Part shown: positions 56,001 to 64,000 of the stretch, one piece after another | Position numbering within the stretch: the stretch's first letter is position 1 | How the letters are laid out: every line of letters starts with the position of its first letter | Source of the DNA: UBA969 sp041694635 | Lineage (GTDB): Bacteria > Planctomycetota > Planctomycetia > Gemmatales > Gemmataceae | Reading direction: 5' to 3' | Length of the DNA stretch: 64,000 bases | NCBI GenBank assembly: GCA_041694635.1 | Contig: JBDNHI010000149.1 | Coordinates: 16,456 to 80,455, forward strand | The notes under the pieces: model-generated | The model's input: only the letters and a program-made list of their open reading frames with translations | Databases searched by the model: none | Told to the model about the DNA's origin: nothing | Made by a program: the position numbers and the translations under genes

Positions 56001-59000
56001 GTCGCAATATTGGGGATGAATACCGATATGTGCTTGATCGCAAAGGGCAGAAAAAATACCCAGGCAATATGTTGGAAAGGCCCATGCTTCTTTTGAACCC
56101 TTGGGTTATCCGATCTACCCAAACAGGCGAGCAGGCTGCGGTTGGTGGCGAAGAATTTCTCCGCAAAAGCAACGGAAAAGCAGCAGCAGCTATGCCCCCT
56201 CCGAATGCCCCAGTGGTAGATTCAAGAGGCGTTAATGCTGCGGGTGCGGGTGGCTTTGCCAATTTAGATTTCCTCGCAGATTCTTCAGGTGTTCTTTTAA
56301 ATCTCATTCCAGATAAAGATGGGGTGATCAAAATCCCGAGGAAAGATCTAGGAAAACACGCAATGATTAATGTGGTTGCAGTCGACCCTGTTAGCACCAC
56401 GACTCGCTTTGTTTCCCTACCCGAACAGACTGCGGGTTTCCTAGATTTAAGCTTCAACAAGGGCCTCGATCCCTCAAAACATTTTACCCAGCAGAAACAA
56501 GTTTCGGTTTTAAATGCCGATGCCAACTTTAAAATTGAAGATCTTTCGGGCAGTAGATTTGAAGCTTATGATACACTAGGCAAAGTTTATAGCCTATTCG
56601 CTACGCTTTCAAAAAACGAGAATCTTAAGGAGTTTTCCTTTGTAACAGCTTGGCCCAAACTCAAGGTCGAAGAAAAGAGAAAGCTTTATTCTAAGCATTC
56701 TAGCCACGAATTGAATTTCTTTATTTATAAAAAAGATGCAGCCTTCTTTAAAGAGTTTGTTTTGCCCTACCTTGCCAACAAAAAAGACAAGACTTTTATG
56801 GATCTTTGGCTGTTACAATCACCATTGGATTCATTTCTTGAGTCTTGGCATTACGATCGGCTAAATGTAGTGGAAAGAGTTTTGCTTGCTCAAAGATTCA
56901 AGGAGCAAGGTTTAAAAACCCAGCGTCACCTTGATGATATGTTAAAGCTAATACCCCCAAATCTTGAGCAAATAGTGATGCTTTTTGATACCTCGATCAA
57001 GGTGGATGATTTGTCAGGTCGTGATATGTTTAGCGTTGACGCCCAGAGGGAAAAACAGAATGCAAGGCCCGAACTTAGGCGAGGGGATCAGGCCCAAGGC
57101 AAAGATATAGACCATAAAGGTTCGGATATACCAGCGCCTGGTTTTGCAAATAATGGCGCGATAGATGGCACCCCCAATTCCAACAAATCCAAAGCCGCCC
57201 CTATGCCTGAAGCTAAGAAACAAATGCAGGGAAAAGAGGGCAGAAGTTCTGGTAAAGATAACGAAATTCTAAAGGAAAATCTAGAACGAGATGGTGTGGA
57301 AAAAGAGTCGCTTGGAAGAGCCAAGGATGAAAGTTCCCTCTATCGTAGTAGGGCCCTTTCTTCCACTTTAAAGCAGCTATATCTCAAAATCGATCCCACT
57401 ATGGAATGGGCCGAAAATAATTATTACCATCTCCCCATTCAAGCCCAAATAGCGAGCTTGGTAAATGTTACTTCTTTCTGGAAGGATTACGCTTCCCACG
57501 ATGCTACGAAACCTTTCCTGAGTAAATACTTTCCTGAAGCTTCACGCAATTTCACTGAAATGATGTTTGCTCTTGCCGTACTTGATCTTCCCTTTGAATC
57601 AAAGAAAGCAGAAGTCAAGTTTGCAGGGGGAAGTATGGAATTCAAACCTGCAGCCCCAGTTATCGTCTTCCATGAAGAAGTTCGGCCTGCAGAACCTCTT
57701 AAAGATCAGATTAACATTCTTGTAAGCCAGAACTTTTATAAGCAAGGCGATCGCTTCCGTGAAGAGAATGGCGAAAAACTTGATAAGTTTATCTCGGGTG
57801 AATTTGTGGTTCATACCGTTTATGGTTGTCAGGTGGTGGTTACCAATCCTACTTCCTCGAGACAAAAACTTACAGTCTTATTACAGTTGCCCGTGGGTTC
57901 GATTGCGCTAAACAACGGCCAGTTTACCAGTTCGATACTGGTGAACTTAGAACCTTACCGAACCCAAACGATTGATTACTTCTTTTACTTTCCTGTGCCT
58001 GGGAAATTTAAACACTTTCCAGTTCATGTTGCTAAGAATGAAAAGTTTGTTGCATCGTCCAACCCCTTCATGTTTGATGTTTTTGCAAAGCCCAGCAAGC
58101 TTGATATCTCTTCGTGGGATTATGTTTCCCAGCAAGGCACTAATCAAGAAGTGCTTAATTTTCTGGAACGGGAAAATGTTCGCTCGCTTAATCTTTTAAA
58201 AATCGCTTTCAGAATGAAAGATAAGGCTTTTTTCTCAAGTATCACCAAACTTTTGCAAGACCGACATTTGTATAATAATGAACTTTGGGCCTATGGCGTG
58301 TTGCACGATGATATTAATGCGATAAGGCAGTATCTTTTGAACTCTGGGAGAATTATTGCAGAGTGTGGCGGCCCCATCGATTGCAAGATTCTTAATTACA
58401 ACCCAGTTGCATTCGGGCAATACGAACATCTGGAATACAAACCGTTGGTCAACGCTCGTGCTCACTCCTTAGGGCAGGCAAGGCAGATCGTTAACGATAG
58501 ATTGCTCGAGCAATACCAGCGATTTCTTAAAACACTTTCTTATCGCATCAAGCTTAACGATGCTGATTTGTTGGCCGCAACTTATTACCTGTTGCTGCAA
58601 GATAGGGTTGAAGAGGCGTTAGCTTATTTCAGCCAAGTGGACCCTGTGAAAATTGCAACCTCGATGCAATACGATTACTGCAGGGCGTATCTTGATTTTT
58701 ATACCCAAGAATACCCTAGGGCCCGCACTATCGCCCTTAAGTACACCAACCACCCTGTGGAGCGTTGGAAAAACACTTTCACCACAATTCTGAATCAGCT
58801 TGATGAAGCTGAAGGCAAAGATGCCAAGGTTGTTGATCCTGAAAGCAAAGAGCAAAAACAGGCCCAACTCGCTGCGAGTGAAGCCAGCTTTGATTTCAAC
58901 ATCGATGCTAAAAATATCAACCTGAACTACCAGAACCTAAGTTCCGTAAAAGTGAATTACTACCTCATGGATGTAGAACTTTTATTCAGTAGAAATCCTT

Positions 59001-59452
59001 TTGTACAGCAATCTGGTAATCAATTTGCGTTTATCAAACCAAATGCCTCCCAAACTTTGGAACTGATCAAGGGGCAAGCCAAGATTTCTTTCGAACTGCC
59101 TGAGGTATTTGCAAAAAAGAATGTGCTTGTGGAAATATCCGCAGGCGCTAAAACGATTTCTCTTCCTTATTACGCTAATGCCATGTCGGTGCAGGTAATC
59201 GAAACCTATGGCCAAGTCAAAGTGGTGGATGGGGCTACTTCCAAACCCCTTTCGAAAGTTTATGTGAAGGTTTACTCGAAGACTGCTCAGGGGGTTAAAT
59301 TCCATAAGGATGGTTATACGGATGTGCGTGGCAGATTTGATTATGCAACGGTCAGCACACCTGAAAAATCACCGATCGAGAAGTTTTCGATCTTGATTCT
59401 GAGTGAACAAAATGGCGCAATGATTCGCGAAGCGAACCCACCGCAGCAATAA
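53084..59452 (+). CDS. Giant secreted protein, possibly macroglobulin-like
   Basis: The product has 2122 residues, with GGAG 6 bases before the ATG and a signal peptide (SMISLAAFVLIQVFSQAGE). Residues 20-400 are helical, TPR-like. From about 430 many beta-sandwich domains follow (LLVKVFEINTFNFYK, GVYVVDFIGSGKSSRALIHKG, VKDATVWLGGQEYKAD, VVVTNPTSSRQKLTVLLQ, YFFYFPVPGKFKHFPVHV), alternating with helical parts and two low-complexity linkers near 1040 and 1310-1400. The order of folds resembles alpha-2-macroglobulin-like proteins, but there is no CGEQ thioester, so the assignment is tentative. It is exported. No neighbour explains its job. Confidence 0.75.
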   Translation: MRSMISLAAFVLIQVFSQAGEIGFIEDFSFSKDRTEALKKLIPGTEDYYYYHSLHYLNTSQFEKIEPLIKPWLERFGQTPRLNEIQTRKALLTYDADAKKSLDYLRNHLGINFNHQKETIGAIPNLPTSLDQKRIARETLLAESLTRWQNLENFEDGALDWLDASKLDAQKLRNYLQRLRRPDVANLPALVEQDFKNPNPVPFGAYPIHQMLTMEQLSELQKIHLALLNQSAFVNASIRHLQPDTDSDWKRNPKEAEKYFDRLWQFVATLAPVHNSLKAHVLYHRLAHDRSQGIYNQERFITYLNLPRQQHYMALKLMEKEDSVRFPAALGSDFSSFTLLPQVGMDEPLVRSFLKYFFLEVNSPKQFEPYINDVYLRHLFAETKIENSLGDVEAWANQLPPEKFKELRERIDIDFGYANKTQFGSLDPVVLELNIKNVPSLLVKVFEINTFNFYKTQLSEIETNINLDGLVANSEKTYTFNDGPFRRISKRFEFNEMNKNGVYVVDFIGSGKSSRALIHKGKLRALSTAGPDGQFLNIIDENKKVIKDATVWLGGQEYKADKDGSITIPFSASPGQRPIVISNQGFSSLDTINHLPEAYQLQAGIHIDRESMLSLKTAQVVVRPSLKLNGVPVSIKMLEEVRLLITSTDLSGIASTVEAADFKLFEDRESVHEIRVPARLSNLNITLAAKVKNLSLAKTVDLSASHLVQINQIERTEKIEDLHFVKFGNDYVIELLGRSGEPRMDRSVTLMIKHRDFKNPIQVALKTDNLGRINLGPLVDIHNVSATGPEGTSHNWLLNSDHHTYKQVIHTRLGETITLPHMGTGVTVLRSDYALFAMVGGVIRTDAFAVLSIKDGMLEIKGAEAGDFDLFVKRTGEKIRIRIVAGVVEAGFVLGNIRYMRLPLLKPVQIQSVTADEKEMVIRLKDSSAVARVHIYATRYNPEFSAYHDLGKIRDAELDGIIPGYSESVYLSGRNIGDEYRYVLDRKGQKKYPGNMLERPMLLLNPWVIRSTQTGEQAAVGGEEFLRKSNGKAAAAMPPPNAPVVDSRGVNAAGAGGFANLDFLADSSGVLLNLIPDKDGVIKIPRKDLGKHAMINVVAVDPVSTTTRFVSLPEQTAGFLDLSFNKGLDPSKHFTQQKQVSVLNADANFKIEDLSGSRFEAYDTLGKVYSLFATLSKNENLKEFSFVTAWPKLKVEEKRKLYSKHSSHELNFFIYKKDAAFFKEFVLPYLANKKDKTFMDLWLLQSPLDSFLESWHYDRLNVVERVLLAQRFKEQGLKTQRHLDDMLKLIPPNLEQIVMLFDTSIKVDDLSGRDMFSVDAQREKQNARPELRRGDQAQGKDIDHKGSDIPAPGFANNGAIDGTPNSNKSKAAPMPEAKKQMQGKEGRSSGKDNEILKENLERDGVEKESLGRAKDESSLYRSRALSSTLKQLYLKIDPTMEWAENNYYHLPIQAQIASLVNVTSFWKDYASHDATKPFLSKYFPEASRNFTEMMFALAVLDLPFESKKAEVKFAGGSMEFKPAAPVIVFHEEVRPAEPLKDQINILVSQNFYKQGDRFREENGEKLDKFISGEFVVHTVYGCQVVVTNPTSSRQKLTVLLQLPVGSIALNNGQFTSSILVNLEPYRTQTIDYFFYFPVPGKFKHFPVHVAKNEKFVASSNPFMFDVFAKPSKLDISSWDYVSQQGTNQEVLNFLERENVRSLNLLKIAFRMKDKAFFSSITKLLQDRHLYNNELWAYGVLHDDINAIRQYLLNSGRIIAECGGPIDCKILNYNPVAFGQYEHLEYKPLVNARAHSLGQARQIVNDRLLEQYQRFLKTLSYRIKLNDADLLAATYYLLLQDRVEEALAYFSQVDPVKIATSMQYDYCRAYLDFYTQEYPRARTIALKYTNHPVERWKNTFTTILNQLDEAEGKDAKVVDPESKEQKQAQLAASEASFDFNIDAKNINLNYQNLSSVKVNYYLMDVELLFSRNPFVQQSGNQFAFIKPNASQTLELIKGQAKISFELPEVFAKKNVLVEISAGAKTISLPYYANAMSVQVIETYGQVKVVDGATSKPLSKVYVKVYSKTAQGVKFHKDGYTDVRGRFDYATVSTPEKSPIEKFSILILSEQNGAMIREANPPQQ

Positions 59453-59535
59453 GAATTAAAGGTAAAGAATTCGTTCGATGGCGCATAAACTCTGCCATCG
59501 AGATTTTCCTTTAAGATGATCCTGCAAACATTTTA
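59439..59535 (+). repeat. 3'-end/terminator repeat, copy 1
   Basis: It covers the last codons of the giant gene (CACCGCAGCAATAA), the GATGGC/GCCATC hairpin at 59477-59499 with a T-rich tail, and on to ACATTTT. A close copy lies at 63228-63323. The hairpin is the likely transcription terminator of the giant gene. Confidence 0.8.
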
Positions 59536-59841
59536 TAGTTAATGCAAACTATCTTGGTCAACCTTGTGCCGTGCTCAAACTATCGCCGCGGACGATTAGT
59601 AAATCAATTAGTAAAGCTTGACGCTAATAAATGTCATTTCAATAAAAAGGGTGAAATAGCAAGTACGGTTATCGAAGTAAATGAAAAAGCAAATTCAATC
59701 AGACTTTTTGATTACCTGATAGGCAAATTTTAGTAAAATTAATTGGCAGGAGTAATAAAAAACCGGACCGTATACCTGGCAGCGTTACTCTTAAATTTCT
59801 TCTTAATAAATAAAATTACTTTTCCATTAAAATATTTCCTG
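59536..59841. other. Intergenic, one unsupported short frame
   Basis: A plus-strand frame at 59542-59733 (63 codons) has no ribosome site and no known product. Otherwise this is AT-rich spacer between convergent genes. Confidence 0.4.
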
Positions 59842-62334
59842 TTAATTAGTTGCAGGATTATTAACGGGTGGTTGCCAATTCTTATTCCATTGATTGAATA
59901 GGTCATCAAGAAACTTATCCCAACCTTCCTTTGATTTATATCTTGGGTAAGGCTCTGGACGAATAAAAATGTTGTTTTCAGGGTTGATGATTTTAAAAGA
60001 ACCATCTGGCTGTATTTTCCCAAGGAAAAACCTTCTATAAGCATGATTCGATTCGGGATCGAACCAGATTTTCCCAGCGGGGCTTTCAAAAGTTTGATTT
60101 TTTAGTGTTTCGCGTACTTTTTCAAAGTTGTCTGTGCCAGCAATCTCAACTGCTTTTGCCCACAAATTAACGCTGCTATAAGCCGTGGCCATAGGGTCTG
60201 TCACCGATGCTATCGACTTTTTTTGTAGTTCAGAAACAAAACGAATGTTTGCATCCGACTCTATATTTTGAAAATAACTGGAAGCAACATAATCATTAAC
60301 AAGGCTCGCAGGATCAAGATTACTCAATTCTTGTTTTCCAACACTAAATGAAATGGTGGAAATATTATCAAATTTACGCTGCCCGCGTAAAACACGAAAA
60401 AAAGATGTATTGGTGTCTCCATTAATTGTATTAAGAATTAAATCTGGATCATCTTTCAATATTCTTGCAAGGACCTTATCCATTTGAGTTTCCCCAAGGG
60501 GAAAATAAACAGGAGGTTCAAGAACCTGAACCATCGATTCTGAAATCTCATTAAGCGATTTGATATGAAGCCTTATAATTTCAGTCGCTGCAACAGGAAA
60601 AACATACTCAGACCCAACGATCAGGATTTTCTTTTTCTTCATCTCATTAACAGCATATGAAACAGCAGGAAGAATCTGCTGGTTGGGGCAAGGACCGAGA
60701 TACATAATATTTTTTGATTCTTCCATTCCTTCGTATTGCACCGGATAAAGAAGCAAGCCATCAAGTTTTTCCAGATGGGGGCGAAGTGTTTTTCGACTTG
60801 CGGAAGTCCAGCATCCAAAAATCACAGAAACTTTTTCATCGGTTATCAGTTTTTTTGCAAGTTCCGGATATAGTTCTGGTTTAGATTTTCCATCTGCGTA
60901 ATGAGGTATAATTTTTCGCCCACGGATTCCGCCCTGCACATTAATTTCATCTATTGCAAATAGAGTGGCATCCTTGACTGAATTTCCACTTTGTGAAAGT
61001 GAGCCAGTTAAATCGCAAAGTACACCAACCTGAATAGGTTCTTTTGGAAATAATGCAGAAAAAAAGAAAACAAACGAACCAACAAGCAATAGTCCAACGA
61101 CTCCGCCCATCAATGCTAACATTTTTCTTCCATCATATTTTGGCGCAATTGGATTTTTTGTAGAAATATTAGGACTGACGCGGTCTTGTATATCCTGTAA
61201 AATTGCTACAATTTGATGACAGTCTTTAGGCCTGAGATTTATCTGCTTTTTTAATATTTGAAAAACAAGTGAGATCAAAGCTGGAGGGATTGATTGATTT
61301 ATATTTGCTATCGGCATTGGTGAAGTATTAATCACTGCAATTAAGACAGCCAAGGTTGTTTTGCCTTCAAAGGGGTAGGACCCTGTAACCATCTGGTAAA
61401 GAAGTACCCCGAGGCTGAAAATATCTGTACTAAGATTAAGGGGTAAACCTGAGGCCTGTTCGGGCGACATATAATAGGGTGTTCCCATTATAATCCCTGC
61501 CGCTGTAATGGCGTTGTCCGTAGGTTCCACAATTCTTGCCAGCCCAAAGTCAAGGATTTTCAAGCGGGTCCATGTTAAATCTGTTCCTGTTGATTCAAGC
61601 CAGACATTATCGGGCTTAATATCTCGATGAATCAGGCCATGGTCGTGAGCAGCGGCAAGGCCCCGAGAAATTTCCAAGCCAATCCTAATTATTTCATTCA
61701 GAGGAATGGGGCCACGCTTAATCCGCTCTGCCAGAGATTCTCCGCGCAATAATTGCATAGCAATAAAAGGGGTTTTGTCTTGTTCGCCAACCTGATAAAT
61801 CGTGATAATGTTTTCATGTTCGATTGCAGCCGCAGCTCTTGCTTCCTGCATAAATCGTAATCGGTTATTCTCTACTAAACCTAATTCAGGATGAAGGATT
61901 TTTATAGCAACTTTTCGTTTAAGGATCGGATCTTCGCCTTCAAGTACCAAACCCATTCCACCTTTTCCAAGTATTCCACGAATAACGAAATCCCCTATTT
62001 TTGCAGGAAAAACGGATGTATTCACAGGTTTCAAAATCTCAGTTAAAGCCGTAGAGTTGGTTTGGTTGGAGGCGGTCCCTGTTGTTTCCGCTCGAACTTG
62101 ATTAGAATTATTTGCTTGAAGATTTACTTGTGTTTCATCTTGCGAATGATGTGTAAAAAGCAAAGTGGTGTTGCCAGAATCCCCTATTGCTTTTCCTTCT
62201 TCTTGGCATTTTTCACATTTGGAAATATGCTCTGCCAAAACTGTCATTCGGTCTGGGTTGGCAATTGTTTTTGCAAAAAAACCATCAAGTTCTTCTCTAG
62301 AAGGGCAAGAAATTACAGGAATTGCTGTATTCAT
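59842..62334 (-). CDS. Transmembrane Ser/Thr kinase with UrtA-like ligand-binding domain
   Basis: The product has 830 residues. Residues 10-45 are a zinc-finger-like CPSREELDGFF...HISKCEKCQ. Residues 113-385 form an active Ser/Thr kinase: GKGGMG, VAIKIL, HRDIKPDN (D238), LDFGLARI, GTPYYMSPEQA, DIFSLGVLLYQM. A single membrane helix is at about 404-429. Residues 433-800 are a type-1 periplasmic-binding domain of the UrtA/AmiC kind: VGVLCDLTGSLSQSG, INVQGGIRGRKI, FGCWTSASRK, LLYPVQYEGMEESKNIMYLG and PNQQILPA. So a urea or short-amide-type ligand outside the membrane could control phosphorylation inside; the ligand is inferred from the UrtA signature. No urea transporter or urease is nearby. Confidence 0.93.
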   Translation of the reverse strand: MNTAIPVISCPSREELDGFFAKTIANPDRMTVLAEHISKCEKCQEEGKAIGDSGNTTLLFTHHSQDETQVNLQANNSNQVRAETTGTASNQTNSTALTEILKPVNTSVFPAKIGDFVIRGILGKGGMGLVLEGEDPILKRKVAIKILHPELGLVENNRLRFMQEARAAAAIEHENIITIYQVGEQDKTPFIAMQLLRGESLAERIKRGPIPLNEIIRIGLEISRGLAAAHDHGLIHRDIKPDNVWLESTGTDLTWTRLKILDFGLARIVEPTDNAITAAGIIMGTPYYMSPEQASGLPLNLSTDIFSLGVLLYQMVTGSYPFEGKTTLAVLIAVINTSPMPIANINQSIPPALISLVFQILKKQINLRPKDCHQIVAILQDIQDRVSPNISTKNPIAPKYDGRKMLALMGGVVGLLLVGSFVFFFSALFPKEPIQVGVLCDLTGSLSQSGNSVKDATLFAIDEINVQGGIRGRKIIPHYADGKSKPELYPELAKKLITDEKVSVIFGCWTSASRKTLRPHLEKLDGLLLYPVQYEGMEESKNIMYLGPCPNQQILPAVSYAVNEMKKKKILIVGSEYVFPVAATEIIRLHIKSLNEISESMVQVLEPPVYFPLGETQMDKVLARILKDDPDLILNTINGDTNTSFFRVLRGQRKFDNISTISFSVGKQELSNLDPASLVNDYVASSYFQNIESDANIRFVSELQKKSIASVTDPMATAYSSVNLWAKAVEIAGTDNFEKVRETLKNQTFESPAGKIWFDPESNHAYRRFFLGKIQPDGSFKIINPENNIFIRPEPYPRYKSKEGWDKFLDDLFNQWNKNWQPPVNNPATN

Positions 62335-63227
62335 AAATAATTGGCCACTGATTTAAGACATACAAAGTTGAACCAAAATGGTCTTACTTATAATTACCAC
62401 ATTAATTGTAATTCCACTTCTTTAAAATGCAAAAGTGACTTAAAACCATTATATTAATTTTCTTATAACCACACCATTATATTCAATAATTATGAAAGTA
62501 GATCGCACCAAACCAATTATGGAGGGAATGCCAATCGCCCACGATTCTTATGCCAGTTATTGCATCACCTTAAGCCAAGTAGTGGAACCATCTGGCTTGA
62601 GGTAAAGGTAAAACTTACACCTGGCGTTTTAGTTCTTGATAATACGATATTGGTTTAGCCTTATGCAAGAAATCTAGGTATGATCTACCCATGTAGTTTG
62701 GTACGGATTTTAGTTTTATTAAAGGTATAGGCCCACCGACCTTGCTTTAAACTCATATCGTGTATTTGATTACAAGAATGATCGGCGCCAACAGGTTGAC
62801 CACACACCTCTTAATAGGTGACTCTAGGAAACTTGTTTACGATTTTGAATGATTTTCTGGTTTCTTCTTTTGAGGGAAGGTGATGCCAAAGGCATTCAAT
62901 AACAGTTTTTACAAGTGACTTTTCACGAACAATAAACCTATGAATAAGTGCCTAATTGGCTTTGCTATAAACATTATGAAAGTTACGCAATCAGTACAAT
63001 ATAAGCGTCTGTTTCAGGCAAACTTTATCAAATATAGAAGAATCCGAAAAAAAATGTTCAAATAACATAATCATATTACTGCTTAATTCTTTAATTATAT
63101 TTAAGATTTTCAAAACTATTTCAATCCTTTTACAACAAATTAAGTATGGGAACTACGAAGTTTAAATTCCATCTCCACCTTATTCGGAAAGAGTTGGATG
63201 GTTGGCCATCTGGCAAGTGTACGAGAT
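62335..63227. other. Long intergenic stretch, no gene seen
   Basis: About 890 AT-rich bases hold no frame of note on either strand and should hold the kinase promoter. Pieces may be debris of whatever preceded the repeat copy at 63228. Confidence 0.45.
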
Positions 63228-63323
63228 CACCGCAGCAATAAAAATTAAAGGTAAAGAATTCATTCGATGGCGCGTGAAAATTCGCCATCAAGATATTCCT
63301 TTAGAATGATTGTGCAGACATTT
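63228..63323 (+). repeat. 3'-end/terminator repeat, copy 2
   Basis: It begins CACCGCAGCAATAA, as at the end of the giant gene, and carries the same hairpin with a longer 7-bp stem (GATGGCG/CGCCATC, 63266-63289). Base differences between the copies are scattered, and compensating changes keep the stem. No upstream coding part of the giant gene is recognisable here. Confidence 0.8.
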
Positions 63324-64000
63324 CTGAACCGCCCCGAATTGCTTCTTTTTGTGCTGTTTCTGCATCGAGTGTTGCTGCATTTGTTGCTACGACTGTTTTT
63401 ATCAGGTTACCCCCACCTGTTGCTGTAATTTGGCTGAAATTACTTTCTGATGCGGGGGCGCAATTAGTTGATGTCCCTATTACCCCCGCATCCGACCAGG
63501 AATGCGAATCCGCACTTCGGGGCAAACCATCGCTAACGCCTACTCAATTGCAGAAATCTGGGCTGAAGGCTACTGCAAAACCAGAGCGTTTGATTGATGA
63601 TGGCACTCGAGGTTGGCATGATTGGTATTTGCTGAATTGGAACCATCCACCGTTGTGGACTGCAACCACGCGCAAGCTGAAAGATCCAAAATGGCGGGGC
63701 CCTGAGGGTGCAACTCTTCATCTTGAAGTTAAGCACCTAACCGATAACAAGCTTGTGCTTACATTTAATTGTAATGCCTGGGGTGCCATCAATCCCGGCA
63801 AGCCCGCGGTTGATTATATTGCAGTCAAAGAATTGAAAGGTTCACCAGAATGGCAGCAGATATCTGTCAGCTTGAAAGATCTTGTTTCGCTCGATGCAAA
63901 AGTAGCACCACTTACCAATTGGCAGTCGGTGACCGAGTTCAGCATTAGCCCGAGTGGTACTACTTTGAAAGATGGTAAAAAAGTAAAGGTAGATGGCAAA
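63305..64000 (+). pseudogene. 5'-truncated gene fragment running off the window
   Basis: The frame is open from just after a TAG at 63302 to the right edge (232 codons), but it has no ATG, GTG or TTG before the conserved part. It reads PITPASDQECESALRGK, LIDDGTRGWHDWYLLNW, KWRGPEGATLHLEVKH, VLTFNCNAWG and FSISPSGTTLKDGKKV. The latter half is a beta-sandwich of the carbohydrate-binding kind found at the C terminus of planctomycete exported proteins, from memory. Its first codons are inside repeat copy 2, so a rearrangement probably removed the 5' part. Confidence 0.65.

Noticed and set aside
59542..59733. 63-codon frame after the giant gene
   Set aside because: No ribosome site, no family, and it lies just past the terminator hairpin.
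1..64000. CRISPR array, rRNA genes or intact insertion sequence
   Set aside because: No regularly spaced direct repeats, rRNA signature sequences or full transposase frames were found.

Overview
The window looks like a low-G+C chromosome segment from a member of the Planctomycetota, probably close to the Gemmataceae. The evidence is the gene families: three DUF1501 proteins, two large cytochrome-type PSCyt1-DUF1549-DUF1553 proteins, a DUF1571 protein, a tiny basic DUF6800-like protein, a SEC-C/TPR protein, a membrane Ser/Thr kinase with an N-terminal CP...C..CQ zinc finger, and a giant secreted protein. No rRNA, CRISPR array or intact transposase is visible.

Layout. 1-9,560: an alpha/beta-hydrolase-like secreted protein running off the left edge, small unknowns, an FG-GAP repeat protein, an M20 peptidase, a DegT/DnrJ aminotransferase, a GT2 glycosyltransferase, asnS and a 53-residue conserved protein. 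9,620-17,600: cofactor and amino-sugar metabolism, namely a ThiS-ThiG fusion, a NagB-LmbE fusion, DUF2203, trpF and two tandem moeA genes, the second with a periplasmic-binding-type domain. 17,750-32,654: planctomycete-specific secreted proteins, including two divergent PSCyt1/DUF1549/DUF1553 + DUF1501 operons and a broken glycosidase-like gene. 32,657-46,368: housekeeping genes: queD-folE, an RbsD/FucU protein, truD, scpB, an orphan NuoM-like membrane protein, a tatD interrupted by one stop codon, pyrE, DUF1571, an MBL hydrolase, a sugar nucleotidyltransferase, ppk1 and a SEC-C/TPR protein.

46,587-about 52,900 is an accessory island with visibly higher G+C. It starts at tRNA-Ile(GAT), abuts a remnant of a tyrosine-recombinase C terminus, and then carries short single-gene units all on the minus strand: small membrane proteins, an L7/L12-motif membrane protein, a NADAR protein, a pore-like protein and a secreted protein. 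Most are separated by GTTRRRY-type 7-mers placed just before the next start codon. This looks like a decayed integron-type gene cassette array, although no integron integrase is in view. The island ends with a Tat-exported cysteine-rich protein and a dead alpha/beta-hydrolase fragment.

53,084-64,000: a 2122-residue secreted protein, a transmembrane Ser/Thr kinase whose outer half is a UrtA-like urea/amide-binding domain, a second copy of the giant gene's 3' end plus its hairpin, and a gene fragment with no start codon running off the right edge.

Several genes (tatD, the glycosidase-like gene, the pore-like gene, the hydrolase fragment) are each broken by one or two stops or a homopolymer slip, so either pseudogenes are common here or the assembly carries point errors.
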